From Myxococcales bacterium (GTDB lineage: Bacteria; Myxococcota_A; UBA9160; UBA4427): a DNA stretch of 64,000 nt. Under the pieces are notes generated by a model. It was not told the DNA's origin. It worked only from the letters and a program-made list of their open reading frames with translations, and did not search any database. Made by a program: the position numbers and the translations under genes. Each line of letters starts with the position of its first letter. Within the stretch, counting starts at the first letter, position 1. The DNA is taken from assembly GCA_012959805.1 (NCBI GenBank), contig DUCN01000026.1, positions 248,001-312,000 on the forward strand, read 5' to 3'. This document shows, in pieces, positions 44,701 to 53,201 of this stretch.

Positions 44701-47514
44701 TCAATCCTCGCAGCGCGTGACGCTCACCGCGCAGAGTTTGAATTCCGGAATCTTGCCGTCGGGATCAAGTTCATCGAGGGTCAGAAGATTCGCCGCCGCC
44801 TCGCGAAAATGGAAGGGAATGAAAATCGCCCCGCGATTCTCCCGAGTAGTCAGCTTTACTGCGATCCGAATCTTTCCGCGACGACTCTCCACCAGCGCGC
44901 GATCGCCAGTTATCAAACCGAGAGCCTCAGCATCCTTCGGATGTATCGCGGCAAAGGCTTCCGGCGCGATTGCATCGAGCGCCTTTGCGCGCCGCGTCAT
45001 CCCCCCCGTATGCCAATGTTCGAGGAGTCGTCCCGTATTCAGCACAAAGGGATATCGCTCGTCGGGCAGTTCCGGCGCCGCCGACCATTGCGCGGGAACA
45101 AGCTTCGCGCGCCCACTTTCTGTTGGGAAGCGATCGGTAAAGAGGACAGCCGGTCCTTCCTCGTGCTCCGGATCGGGATTTGGCCAGAGCTTCCCCGACG
45201 CACCGAGCGTATTGTGATCGAGCGTCGCATAACTCGATGTCAAGCCGGCGAATTCAGCGAAAATTTCATCGGTGGACGCATAACGCATCGGGTATCCAGC
45301 CCGCGTCGAAACTTCGGAAATGATTTCCCAGTCAAGTCGCGCCTGGCCGGGAAGCTCGAGGACGGGACGGCCCAGCTGAACCCGACGGTCCGTATTGGTG
45401 TAGGTCCCGAGCTTTTCCATATACGCGCTCGCGGGCAGGATGACATCCGCAAACTCAGCCGTCTCGGTCAGAAAAATATCCTGCACGACGAGGAAGTCGA
45501 GCTTGGAAAGGGCCTTGCGAACCTTGTTCACATTCGGGTCGGAGAGAAAGGGATTTTCACCCATGATGTACATGCCCCGAATGCTCCCAGCCAGAGCGCC
45601 AGCGGTAATCTCGACAACCGTGAGTCCCGGGTCCGGTGACAGCGAACATCCCCAAGCGGCTTCGAATTTTTCACGCACTCGGGCATCATCGACCCGTTGA
45701 TAGTCGGGATAGACCATCGGGATGAGTCCAGCGTCGCTGGCACCTTGAACGTTATTCTGGCCTCGCAGCGGATGAAGGCCCGAACCGGGTGCGCCGACGT
45801 TGCCCGTGATCAGCGCCAACGAAATCAGACAACGCGCGTTGTTTGTTCCGTAGACATGCTGGGACACACCCATCCCCCAGAATATGATGGCGCGCTTGGC
45901 GCGCCCAAAGACCCGAGCGACATCCCTAATCCGCTCTGGTGAGAGGCCGCAAATCTTAGAAGCCCGCTCGGGCGTATACTCGGCCACGGATTCGCGTAGC
46001 GCTTCGAAACCTTCGGTTCGCGTCTCGATGAAGGACTCGTCACAGAGCCCCTCTTCGATGATGACCTGCATCATCGCGTTGTAGAACGCGACATCAGTCC
46101 CGGGTTTGATCCCACAGAAGAACTCAGCGTGATCCGCAATCACCTCGCGCCTTGGGTCCACGACGATCAGCTTCAACCCGCGTTTGATCGCCTGCTTGAA
46201 GAAGGTTGCCGCAACGGGATGATTCGAAGTAGGGTTCGAACCTGTGATGAGCGCGACGTCTGCATTCTCGATGTCTGCGTAGGTCGTCGTGACGGCGCCG
46301 CTTCCAATCGACTCGAGTAATGCGGCCACGCTCGAGGCATGGCATAGCCGCGTGCAATGGTCGACGTTATTCGTCCCAAGCGCGGTTCGCATCATTTTTT
46401 GAAAGAGGTAGGCCTCCTCGTTCGAACATTTGGCACTGCCAAAACCGGCCAGTGCGTTTGGCCCGTCGTGATCGCGAATCCCCGCGAGTCGGCTGGCCAC
46501 GAGATCCAGCGCTTCGTCCCAGCTTGCCTCGCGAAACGCCGGCAGGACCTCTCGATCGTCCACGAATCCACCGGCCCTACGTCGACCATCATTTTCTCCA
46601 CGCGTGTCCGAGGACAAAGCTCCCTTGGGATAGGCCGCCTCCCGTCGAATAAGCGGCGTCACGAGACGCTGGGGATGCGAGACATAGTCCCATCCATAAC
46701 GTCCCTTGACGCAAAGCCGGCCCAGATTAGCCGAGTCCTTGCGCCCCTCGGCGAACACGATCTCCGCCCGCTTCCCGTCCGCGCCCTCCGCGACGTGATA
46801 GGTCAGTGCGCATCCGACACCGCAATAGGGACAAACGCTATCGACGGCCTTCAACTCTCGGCGCGGGCGCAATGGCGAGCGTAACGGACGATCCACGAGC
46901 GCACCGGTCGGGCAAACGGCAGCACACTCACCGCAAGAGACGCAAGTACTTTCCCCCATGCCCGCATCGAGATCAAAAGCAATCTTCGCCGAGAAACCTT
47001 TACCGCTCCTTCCGATGACTTCGTTTCCCTGGACATCATTACAGGCGCGGATACAGCGATCACACAGAATGCAGGCCTGATGATCCACATCGATCACCTT
47101 CGAGCTTTGGTCTTCCCCTCGGCCGGGCGCCGCCGGAAAGCGAGACCGGGTCAGCGCGTGAACGCGGGCCAGGGAGGCCAGTTCGTTGTCACCGAGCCGA
47201 ACCTCGCGTCGATCCTCGTTCATGGCAGTCGCCGCCGGTTGATCGCTCAACAAAAGCTCGGTCAGCATCGAACGATGCCGGTCGAGTTCTTCCGACTGCG
47301 TACGAATCTCCATTCCCGGCTGGCATTTCCGGACACAGGACGCGGCCTTTGTTCGTTCCCCCACATCAACGACGCACAATCGACAGACACCGACCGGATC
47401 GAGACCGGGCGAATGACATAACACCGGAATCTCGATGCCGGCGGATGCGGCTGCCTCGAGAATCGTCTCACCCTCGCGGGCTTCGAGGTCCCTTCCATCA
47501 ATCCGAAGCTTCAT
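44701..47514 (-). CDS. fdhA: Formate-dehydrogenase-type molybdo/tungstopterin subunit with N-terminal Fe-S domains (FdhA/FdsA)
   Basis: 937 residues. The N-terminus is a 2Fe-2S ferredoxin domain (CHSPGLDPVGVCRLC, then ASCVRKCQPG). A His-ligated cluster segment follows, then two 4Fe-4S motifs (CILCDRCIRACND and CVSCGECAAVCPTGA), then the catalytic domain beginning VCPYCGVGCALTY. The active-site residue is a Cys in RLCHASSVAAL, not selenocysteine. The C-terminal domain binds the bis-pterin. This is the large subunit of NAD-linked formate dehydrogenases; the NuoEF partner is encoded upstream. The start at 47514 overlaps the AOR stop (ATGA) and fits the ferredoxin domain; the longer frame to 47556 lies within aor. 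It could instead relay AOR electrons. Confidence 0.9.
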   Translation of the reverse strand: MKLRIDGRDLEAREGETILEAAASAGIEIPVLCHSPGLDPVGVCRLCVVDVGERTKAASCVRKCQPGMEIRTQSEELDRHRSMLTELLLSDQPAATAMNEDRREVRLGDNELASLARVHALTRSRFPAAPGRGEDQSSKVIDVDHQACILCDRCIRACNDVQGNEVIGRSGKGFSAKIAFDLDAGMGESTCVSCGECAAVCPTGALVDRPLRSPLRPRRELKAVDSVCPYCGVGCALTYHVAEGADGKRAEIVFAEGRKDSANLGRLCVKGRYGWDYVSHPQRLVTPLIRREAAYPKGALSSDTRGENDGRRRAGGFVDDREVLPAFREASWDEALDLVASRLAGIRDHDGPNALAGFGSAKCSNEEAYLFQKMMRTALGTNNVDHCTRLCHASSVAALLESIGSGAVTTTYADIENADVALITGSNPTSNHPVAATFFKQAIKRGLKLIVVDPRREVIADHAEFFCGIKPGTDVAFYNAMMQVIIEEGLCDESFIETRTEGFEALRESVAEYTPERASKICGLSPERIRDVARVFGRAKRAIIFWGMGVSQHVYGTNNARCLISLALITGNVGAPGSGLHPLRGQNNVQGASDAGLIPMVYPDYQRVDDARVREKFEAAWGCSLSPDPGLTVVEITAGALAGSIRGMYIMGENPFLSDPNVNKVRKALSKLDFLVVQDIFLTETAEFADVILPASAYMEKLGTYTNTDRRVQLGRPVLELPGQARLDWEIISEVSTRAGYPMRYASTDEIFAEFAGLTSSYATLDHNTLGASGKLWPNPDPEHEEGPAVLFTDRFPTESGRAKLVPAQWSAAPELPDERYPFVLNTGRLLEHWHTGGMTRRAKALDAIAPEAFAAIHPKDAEALGLITGDRALVESRRGKIRIAVKLTTRENRGAIFIPFHFREAAANLLTLDELDPDGKIPEFKLCAVSVTRCED

Positions 47515-49412
47515 GGGGCCATTTCTTCGGCCACCGACAAAGTCAGTGGCGCACAACCCCCATCGACTTCACGAAGCCCGAACTCAATGCTCAGGCTCGA
47601 GACACGCGACGGTGGAATCCAGCCGTCAGCGCTCCATCCGCGTTCAAGATTGTAGTTTCGAATCATTTCTGCGAGTCGATGGCTAGGCAGTCGCGCCCCA
47701 CGACTAGGCCCAGAGGTCAATGACTCAGTCAAGAAACGCCCCGGCAGCGTATCGTCTTCGGGCTTCCAGCCCTCCCGGACGTTGAATGCCTTCCGCAAGT
47801 CAACGATCCCCTTCGCCACAGCGCGCAGACTCGCTGGGGAGAATGCGTGGCCCGTGACCGCACTTAACATCTCTGCACAATCGGGATAAAAGTCTTCGAG
47901 GGCACCACGGACAAATTTACACAGAATGAGCGAATCGAGAAGCGCAGCACGATCTTCAGTTTCGATTGCCTTCGCCGCAGACTTTGCGTTGCCACGCAAA
48001 CGATCGACCCCCTCATCGAAATCCACCTCGTATGCGCCGCTTCGGTTGTGATCTGCTCCGCGTGTCCCCACCGCCAGACCCAGCGCCAGTGTTTGCAGCG
48101 CGCGGGGTTCGTACCCAGGCAACTCGAGACCCTTGACTTGGGGTGCGAATTCGATCGCGCCTTGACCTACGAACTCTGCCAAACGACGGGACCCTTCCGC
48201 CATCTGATCGCCAAGCCCCCGGCGATGAGCGACGTCGTCAAGCCAACCGAGCATCGCCTCGGGGTCGTCGAATCGCGGCCCATCTTCGAGCAGTCCCCGA
48301 TCACCGCATTCCATCGCGAACGCGAGAGTCGCGCCTACGGAGATCGTGTCCATCCCGAGTTCATCACATCGCTTCGAGGCCGCCAGCACCTGATCGGGAT
48401 CATCGATTCCGCAGAGCGGACCGAGCGCGAAGACACTTTCGTATTCAACCCGAGTCTCTGAAATCTCCTCGCGCCCGTTCTCGCGTTGATCAACATCACT
48501 CCCAACGACAGCGGAGCTCGAGGCGGCAACCTTGCTCTTGCCCGGCGCAATTTCGAATCGATGCTCACAGCCAATCGTGCAGCTCGCGCAAGACGATCGC
48601 CGATGTTTTCGAGTGCCATGCCAATTCTCCACTGCAAGAAGCGGGGATCCAGAGAAATGGCTCTCTTGGAAATTACGCGTTGGCAGGATTCCAAGGCGAT
48701 CAAATGAAAGGAGATTCCCGACCGTCCCGAGTTCTCGGTACTTCGCCGTCGCTTCCCCGGCGGCTCGACGGCGCAAGCGTCTGGCAAGCGCCTCTACTCG
48801 ATCAGAGTCGGCAACCGGGGTCTCGACAGCCCCTCGAAGGGCAATCGCCTTCAGCCGTTTCGAACCCATGACCGCGCCGAGTCCGCCCCGCCCCGCATGG
48901 CGCCCGTCTGCACTCAGATTGGCAAAGCGGACCAACCGCTCGCCGGCCACACCGATCGCGGCCACACGCCCGAAGGGCTCGAGAATTCGAGCCGTTTCCT
49001 CCGCCGTTTTGCCCCAACAAATGCTGGGGCGAAGCGCACCGTCGACCAGTTCAGATGGTTCCGAACAAGCTCCGACGAGAACGACCGCATCGACGCCCAA
49101 CGCCTTGCCCGCAATTGCAAAATGACTACTCGATAACGCATCGGAAATCCCGCCGGTGAGCGGCGACTTCGCCACCACGGCGAACTTCGCGGATGTCGTG
49201 AATCGCGTTCCGACCAGGGGCGAGAACGAAAAGATCAACGGCGCTTCGGGTGCGAGGGGATCGACGCCGACCGGCGCTTCCTGATGGAGAAGCCATGCAC
49301 CGAGTCCCACGCCCCCGAGCGTGCGCCGAAGAATCGCGTCCTCGATTGGAATTCTCTCACCGGCATTGCGACCCAGATCAAAGCGCCAATAACAACCGTG
49401 AAACCCCAACAT
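47511..49412 (-). CDS. aor: Aldehyde ferredoxin oxidoreductase family protein (tungstopterin)
   Basis: 633 residues. The N-terminal AOR domain has LGGVGLGAWLLHQEAPVGVD, FSFSPLVGTRFTTSAKFAVV, KSPLTGGISDALSSSHF and GRGGLGAVMGSKRLKAIA (pterin contacts). The 4Fe-4S ligands CASCTIGC and a fourth Cys (LILCKFVRGA) follow, with LGLAVGTRGADHNRSGAYE near the C-terminus. AOR enzymes interconvert aldehydes and carboxylic acids using a tungsten bis-pterin. It lies between the MobA-MoaD fusion (two bases gap) and the FDH subunit (four-base overlap), implying a shared complex or shared cofactor supply. The specific aldehyde is unknown. Confidence 0.9.
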   Translation of the reverse strand: MLGFHGCYWRFDLGRNAGERIPIEDAILRRTLGGVGLGAWLLHQEAPVGVDPLAPEAPLIFSFSPLVGTRFTTSAKFAVVAKSPLTGGISDALSSSHFAIAGKALGVDAVVLVGACSEPSELVDGALRPSICWGKTAEETARILEPFGRVAAIGVAGERLVRFANLSADGRHAGRGGLGAVMGSKRLKAIALRGAVETPVADSDRVEALARRLRRRAAGEATAKYRELGTVGNLLSFDRLGILPTRNFQESHFSGSPLLAVENWHGTRKHRRSSCASCTIGCEHRFEIAPGKSKVAASSSAVVGSDVDQRENGREEISETRVEYESVFALGPLCGIDDPDQVLAASKRCDELGMDTISVGATLAFAMECGDRGLLEDGPRFDDPEAMLGWLDDVAHRRGLGDQMAEGSRRLAEFVGQGAIEFAPQVKGLELPGYEPRALQTLALGLAVGTRGADHNRSGAYEVDFDEGVDRLRGNAKSAAKAIETEDRAALLDSLILCKFVRGALEDFYPDCAEMLSAVTGHAFSPASLRAVAKGIVDLRKAFNVREGWKPEDDTLPGRFLTESLTSGPSRGARLPSHRLAEMIRNYNLERGWSADGWIPPSRVSSLSIEFGLREVDGGCAPLTLSVAEEMAP

Positions 49413-49414
49413 GG

Positions 49415-50230
49415 CTAGCCCCCCGCGAGCGCGTCGATCACGCTCACTCGTTCGCCAGGGCCGACGGGGACTTCGAGGTCACGAACGAGATCACGCCCTC
49501 CGAGACACAATAGATGAGATGGTCCGAGTCTTCCGTCCACGAGCAGCGACTGTGCTCCAGGAAGCGCCGACAAGATTTCACGCACCGTCCCAACCGAAAC
49601 CTCAAAACAGGACGTACGGACCTTCTTTGCAGATCGGCCCAGAAACTCGATCACCGCCGACGCCGCTGGCTCTCGCGTACGTACCGCGTCGAGATAGGCG
49701 GCCGGCGTATTGAATCCCTGCCACGCAGGGGGCCCCAGCGATGATGCGCATTCGCTCGGCTTGTAGTCGAGGGCTTCGAGAAGACGAAGTGGTCGCCGAA
49801 TCCCTTGGCCGAGAAGGTCATCCGCCTTCCGCCAGGCCTCGCAGGGATAGACAGCGGAGAGAACCTGCACATACCCATCGGCCAAGGGCGCCGCTGCCCC
49901 GCCTATCGAGAAAAGGCCTTCGACGAAGTCGGCTCGAAGATGAGGGGCGTCCACGCTCGTCACAAAAGCGAACTCCGAACCCGCCGCCTTCAACCCTTCG
50001 CGAATGCCGACCAGCGGACCACCGCCGATCTCGGTGTCGATGACAAGCTTTGCGTTGAGTGGCGGCAAGTCGAGTTCGCTCGAGGTGACGACGATGATCT
50101 CGTCGACGACGGGGCTCAACTTGTCGACGACATGCTCGATCATCGTCTTGCCAAACCACGGTAGCCACGCTTTCGCCCGACCCATTCGCGATGAGCGCCC
50201 GCCACACAGAACAATGCCAGCACGACTCAT
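49415..50230 (-). CDS. mobA: MobA-MoaD fusion: molybdenum cofactor nucleotidyltransferase plus ubiquitin-like sulfur carrier
   Basis: 271 residues. Residues 1-188 are MobA: GIVLCGGRSSRMGRAKAWLP (nucleotide loop), TSVDAPHLRADFVEGLF and GFNTPAAYLDA. Residues about 190-271 form a MoaD/ThiS-like beta-grasp domain starting VIEFLGRSAKKV and ending GERVSVIDALAGG with the terminal Gly-Gly needed for thiocarboxylation. MobA attaches GMP to Mo/W-pterin and MoaD donates sulfur to make the dithiolene, so the fusion joins two cofactor steps. MoaD homologues often accompany AOR genes. The start at 50230 overlaps the nuoEF stop (ATGA); the longer frame is antisense-like sequence inside nuoEF. Confidence 0.85.
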   Translation of the reverse strand: MSRAGIVLCGGRSSRMGRAKAWLPWFGKTMIEHVVDKLSPVVDEIIVVTSSELDLPPLNAKLVIDTEIGGGPLVGIREGLKAAGSEFAFVTSVDAPHLRADFVEGLFSIGGAAAPLADGYVQVLSAVYPCEAWRKADDLLGQGIRRPLRLLEALDYKPSECASSLGPPAWQGFNTPAAYLDAVRTREPAASAVIEFLGRSAKKVRTSCFEVSVGTVREILSALPGAQSLLVDGRLGPSHLLCLGGRDLVRDLEVPVGPGERVSVIDALAGG

Positions 50231-51864
50231 GATGCGCCTCGGTTCCCCGAATTCGGACCTGGCTCGCCCACACGATGAACTTGCTCGGGGAACTTCGAGA
50301 GGATCGAAAGCAGCGGACCGAGAGCGACCTGCCCGAGTCCGCAGATACTGGTCTGCTGCATCGTGTCGTGCAGAGCGCGAAGCAGCGCTTCGTCTTCGTC
50401 GGAAATGGCGCCGGCCTTTTCGATCAAGGACACAGCCTTTTCTGAACCCACCCGACAAGGCACACATTTCCCACACGACTCGTTTCGAAAGAATCGGGTG
50501 ATGCTCAGACCCACCTCGAGCAGATCGCGGCCCTCCGCGACAAAGATCGCCGCGCCGGAACCTAGCATCGTCCCCGCCTCCGCCAATCCGTCGAAGTCGA
50601 CGGGAAGGTCCAGGGCCTCCGGCCCCAGAAAATTGCTCGACGCGCCGCCCGGGGCGACGGCAAGCAGATTTCGACCCTCGCTGATTCCGCCATGATTTTC
50701 GAGCAGCACACCCAATTTCGTGCCGACGGCGACAAGCGCGACTCCGGGGATTTCGACATCGCCACTCGTCGACATGAACTTATGTCCCGAGAAACCGGCC
50801 TCACCGAGGTCGTGCCACCAACCTGAGCCATTCGCAACGATGCCGACCGCATGAACCAAGGTCTCGACATTGTTGATGAGCGTTGGCTTCTGGAACAGGC
50901 CAGAATTGCCGGGGAACGGAGGCTTGTTCCGCGGCTCCCCGCGACGATCCTCAAGGCATTCAAGAAGGGCCGTTTCCTCTCCAAGGACGTAGCCTCCGGG
51001 CGAAACGAAAATTTCAACATCGAAGCAAAAACCAGTCTCGAAAACATTGTCACCTAACACTCCGATCGAGCGTGCTCGATCGAGTTCCGCTTCGAGCCGT
51101 CGTCGTTCGGATTCATACTCATGGCGAATGAAGATCGTCCCACGGTCTGCGCCGACACAGTAGGCGGCGATCGCCATGCCTTCGATCAAGAGATGCGGCA
51201 GGTCGTGGATGAGCTCGCGGTCCTTGAAGGTTCCCGGCTCGCTCTCGTCGGCGTTACAGATCACAACCTTCGAAGCAGCAGCCTCCGCGGCCACCAGCGA
51301 CCACTTCCGAGCCGTCGGAAATCCCGCACCTCCCATTCCTCGGAGCCCGGCAGCCTCGAGCGCTTCAATCGGGGCCTCGCGAGAACCTGAGAGAACCTGT
51401 CGCAACACGCGATAGTTCGAATCCGTGGAGCAGTAGGGATCCGCGGCTGGCCAAGAGCGCACGCCGCGTTCAAATGGTTCGGAGTCCCTAGCCTCCACAC
51501 ATTCGTCGATCGCCGCCAGATCGCGGGCATCTGCGATTCGATGTCCCAGTCCCGCCGCTGGCGCGCCATCACATCGACCAAGGCAGGATGTCTCTTCGAT
51601 CACGACATCCTGGCGACCCTCGGCCCATTCGCGCAGAGCCGTAGTCGCGGATTCGCCCCCGGCCAGCTGGCACGACAGGTCGCGACACACGCTGACGACC
51701 ACCGCTTCATTCTTTTCTCGGTGAAAATGAGGATAGAAAGTCGAAACACTCTCGAGTCGATGAAGAGGAACGCGCAATCGCTCCGCGAGTGCAGCCAATC
51801 GATCCGGCGCGAGCCAACCGTCTTCTTCCTGCAGTGCTAGTAACGCTCGAACGATCTCGCCCAT
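50227..51864 (-). CDS. Fused NuoE-NuoF NADH-oxidising/FMN subunit of formate dehydrogenase-like complex
   Basis: 545 residues. The N-terminal 130 residues are NuoE-like, with a thioredoxin fold and four 2Fe-2S Cys in CRDLSCQ and CLGRCDGAP. The remainder is NuoF: GLRGMGGAGFPTARKWSLV (NAD/FMN site), CNADESEPGTFKDRELIHD, GAGAYICGEE-equivalent GGYVLGEETALLECLED, and the N3 4Fe-4S cluster CGKCVPCRVGSEK with a distal Cys in SICGLGQ. In NAD-linked FDHs (FdsB type) this subunit passes electrons to NAD+. It heads the operon, with GAGG before the ATG, and is coupled to mobA-moaD by overlap. Confidence 0.92.
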   Translation of the reverse strand: MGEIVRALLALQEEDGWLAPDRLAALAERLRVPLHRLESVSTFYPHFHREKNEAVVVSVCRDLSCQLAGGESATTALREWAEGRQDVVIEETSCLGRCDGAPAAGLGHRIADARDLAAIDECVEARDSEPFERGVRSWPAADPYCSTDSNYRVLRQVLSGSREAPIEALEAAGLRGMGGAGFPTARKWSLVAAEAAASKVVICNADESEPGTFKDRELIHDLPHLLIEGMAIAAYCVGADRGTIFIRHEYESERRRLEAELDRARSIGVLGDNVFETGFCFDVEIFVSPGGYVLGEETALLECLEDRRGEPRNKPPFPGNSGLFQKPTLINNVETLVHAVGIVANGSGWWHDLGEAGFSGHKFMSTSGDVEIPGVALVAVGTKLGVLLENHGGISEGRNLLAVAPGGASSNFLGPEALDLPVDFDGLAEAGTMLGSGAAIFVAEGRDLLEVGLSITRFFRNESCGKCVPCRVGSEKAVSLIEKAGAISDEDEALLRALHDTMQQTSICGLGQVALGPLLSILSKFPEQVHRVGEPGPNSGNRGAS

Positions 51865-52260
51865 GGATCCTCACTAGCCCGATCGGACCAGTATACCCCA
51901 GTGTGGGGTCGACGAGGCTTTGCCAGAAGCTCTAGGATGTCGCCATCATGAATCATGCTCAGCCCCACGACAACCTCGTCCGTGTCCTTCACGACGATGA
52001 CTTGATTTTTTCAGCCATCCGCTCTGACGGGAGGTCCCTGCAATCGATCGTACCAGCATGGGGCGCCGTCACCGGGATCAGGCAAAGCATGGCGAGGGTC
52101 TATGACTTGGAGCGACCGATTGCGACGGTTCAAGCGAGCCTACTCTTGGATAGGCGCTGAAGGCTCTTGGATAGGCGCTGAAGGCGGATAGGCGCTAAAG
52201 GCTCTTGAGCCCCGGCCGTGGTGTGAGCGAAGTCTGAATCGATGAATTGGGAGAACGAAG
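51865..52260. other. Divergent intergenic region between nuoEF and SDR genes
   Basis: 396 bases. A 70-codon plus-strand frame (51948-52160) has no ribosome site or recognisable family and is not called. The right end holds a short tandem repeat (listed separately). Promoters for both flanking genes should lie here, but no convincing -35/-10 pair was found. Confidence 0.5.
52143..52207. repeat. 21-bp tandem repeat, two perfect copies plus a shortened third
   Basis: Unit CTCTTGGATAGGCGCTGAAG+G occurs perfectly at 52143-52163 and 52164-52184. It is followed by a 17-base variant lacking the TCTT segment (CGGATAGGCGCTAAAGG) and a final partial CTCTTGAG. It sits about 55 bases before the SDR start, within its likely leader. 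Confidence 0.9.
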
Positions 52261-53157
52261 ATGGGAAAGCTAGACGGACGGGTCGCGATCATTACGGGTG
52301 CCGGACGCGGAATCGGCGCGGAAGTGGCCCGCACCTTTGCGGCCGAAGGCGCGGCCGTCGTGGTCAACGATCTCGGTGCCAGCATGGATGGCAACACCGA
52401 CGAAGGCACGCCCGCCGAGGAAGTCACCGAAGAAATCTTGAAAGCCGGCGGGAAGGCTGCCGCCAACAATTGTGACATCACGGATTTTGAAGCCACCCGG
52501 GAAATGGTCGGCCAGGCTGTGGAAACCTTTGGCCGACTCGACATCGTCGTGAATGTCGCCGGCATCATTCGCGACGGCATGATCTTCAAAATGGAAGAGA
52601 GCCAATTCGATGCCGTTGTCGCCGTCCATCTAAAGGGATGTTTCAACACTTCCAGACATGCCTCCACCTATTGGCGAGAAAACCGAGGCGGTGAATACCG
52701 CCTGATTCATTTCATCTCCGGATCGGGGATCTACGGAGGCCCGGCACAACCCAATTACGCCGCGGCCAAGATGGGAATCGTCGGGCTCTCCAATAGCTGC
52801 GCGTCTGCGCTCCACGGATACGGCGTGACGAGCAACTGCATTGCCCCGATTGCCTATACCCGCATGACCGCCAGCCTCGAAGGCAAATCGACCGTGATGG
52901 ATTACAGTCCGGACAACGAGAAGATGTCGACCAAGAATGTCGTCCCTCCCGTTGTCTGGCTCGCGAGCGAGGAGAGCAGCTGGATGAACGGCCGCATCAT
53001 CCAAGCCGGCAATGGACGGATCGGCCTCTTCAACAGCCCGGCGATCGAGCGTGAAGTCACGACCCCCGGCATCTGGGACATGGACGACGCCTTCGCCGAA
53101 ATGAATACGACCTTCAAAGAGGCCATCGTCTACCCGAACCCCTTCCGGAAGGGCTAG
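52261..53157 (+). CDS. Short-chain dehydrogenase/reductase
   Basis: 298-residue classical SDR. The Rossmann motif TGAGRGIGAEVARTFA, NVAGIIRDGMIFKM (NAG equivalent), a Ser in FISGSGIYGG and the catalytic Tyr/Lys in NYAAAKMGIVG are present. The long nucleotide-loop insertion (NDLGASMDGNTDEGTPAEEV) resembles the hydroxyacyl-CoA dehydrogenase domain of peroxisomal-type multifunctional proteins, so a 3-hydroxyacyl-CoA or similar substrate is plausible. The C-terminal part (after 230) is longer than usual. GGGAGAACGAAG precedes the ATG. Confidence 0.9.
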   Translation: MGKLDGRVAIITGAGRGIGAEVARTFAAEGAAVVVNDLGASMDGNTDEGTPAEEVTEEILKAGGKAAANNCDITDFEATREMVGQAVETFGRLDIVVNVAGIIRDGMIFKMEESQFDAVVAVHLKGCFNTSRHASTYWRENRGGEYRLIHFISGSGIYGGPAQPNYAAAKMGIVGLSNSCASALHGYGVTSNCIAPIAYTRMTASLEGKSTVMDYSPDNEKMSTKNVVPPVVWLASEESSWMNGRIIQAGNGRIGLFNSPAIEREVTTPGIWDMDDAFAEMNTTFKEAIVYPNPFRKG

Positions 53158-53201
53158 GAGCCTGATCCGATACAGGCCTTGGGCCGCACAGGCGCAGAGC
53201 G

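Noticed and set aside
44701-47514. Selenocysteine in the FDH-type subunit
   Set aside because: The active-site codon reads Cys in RLCHASS; no in-frame UGA is present.
51948-52160. 70-codon plus-strand frame between nuoEF and the SDR gene
   Set aside because: No ribosome site, no recognisable family, and it runs into the tandem repeat.
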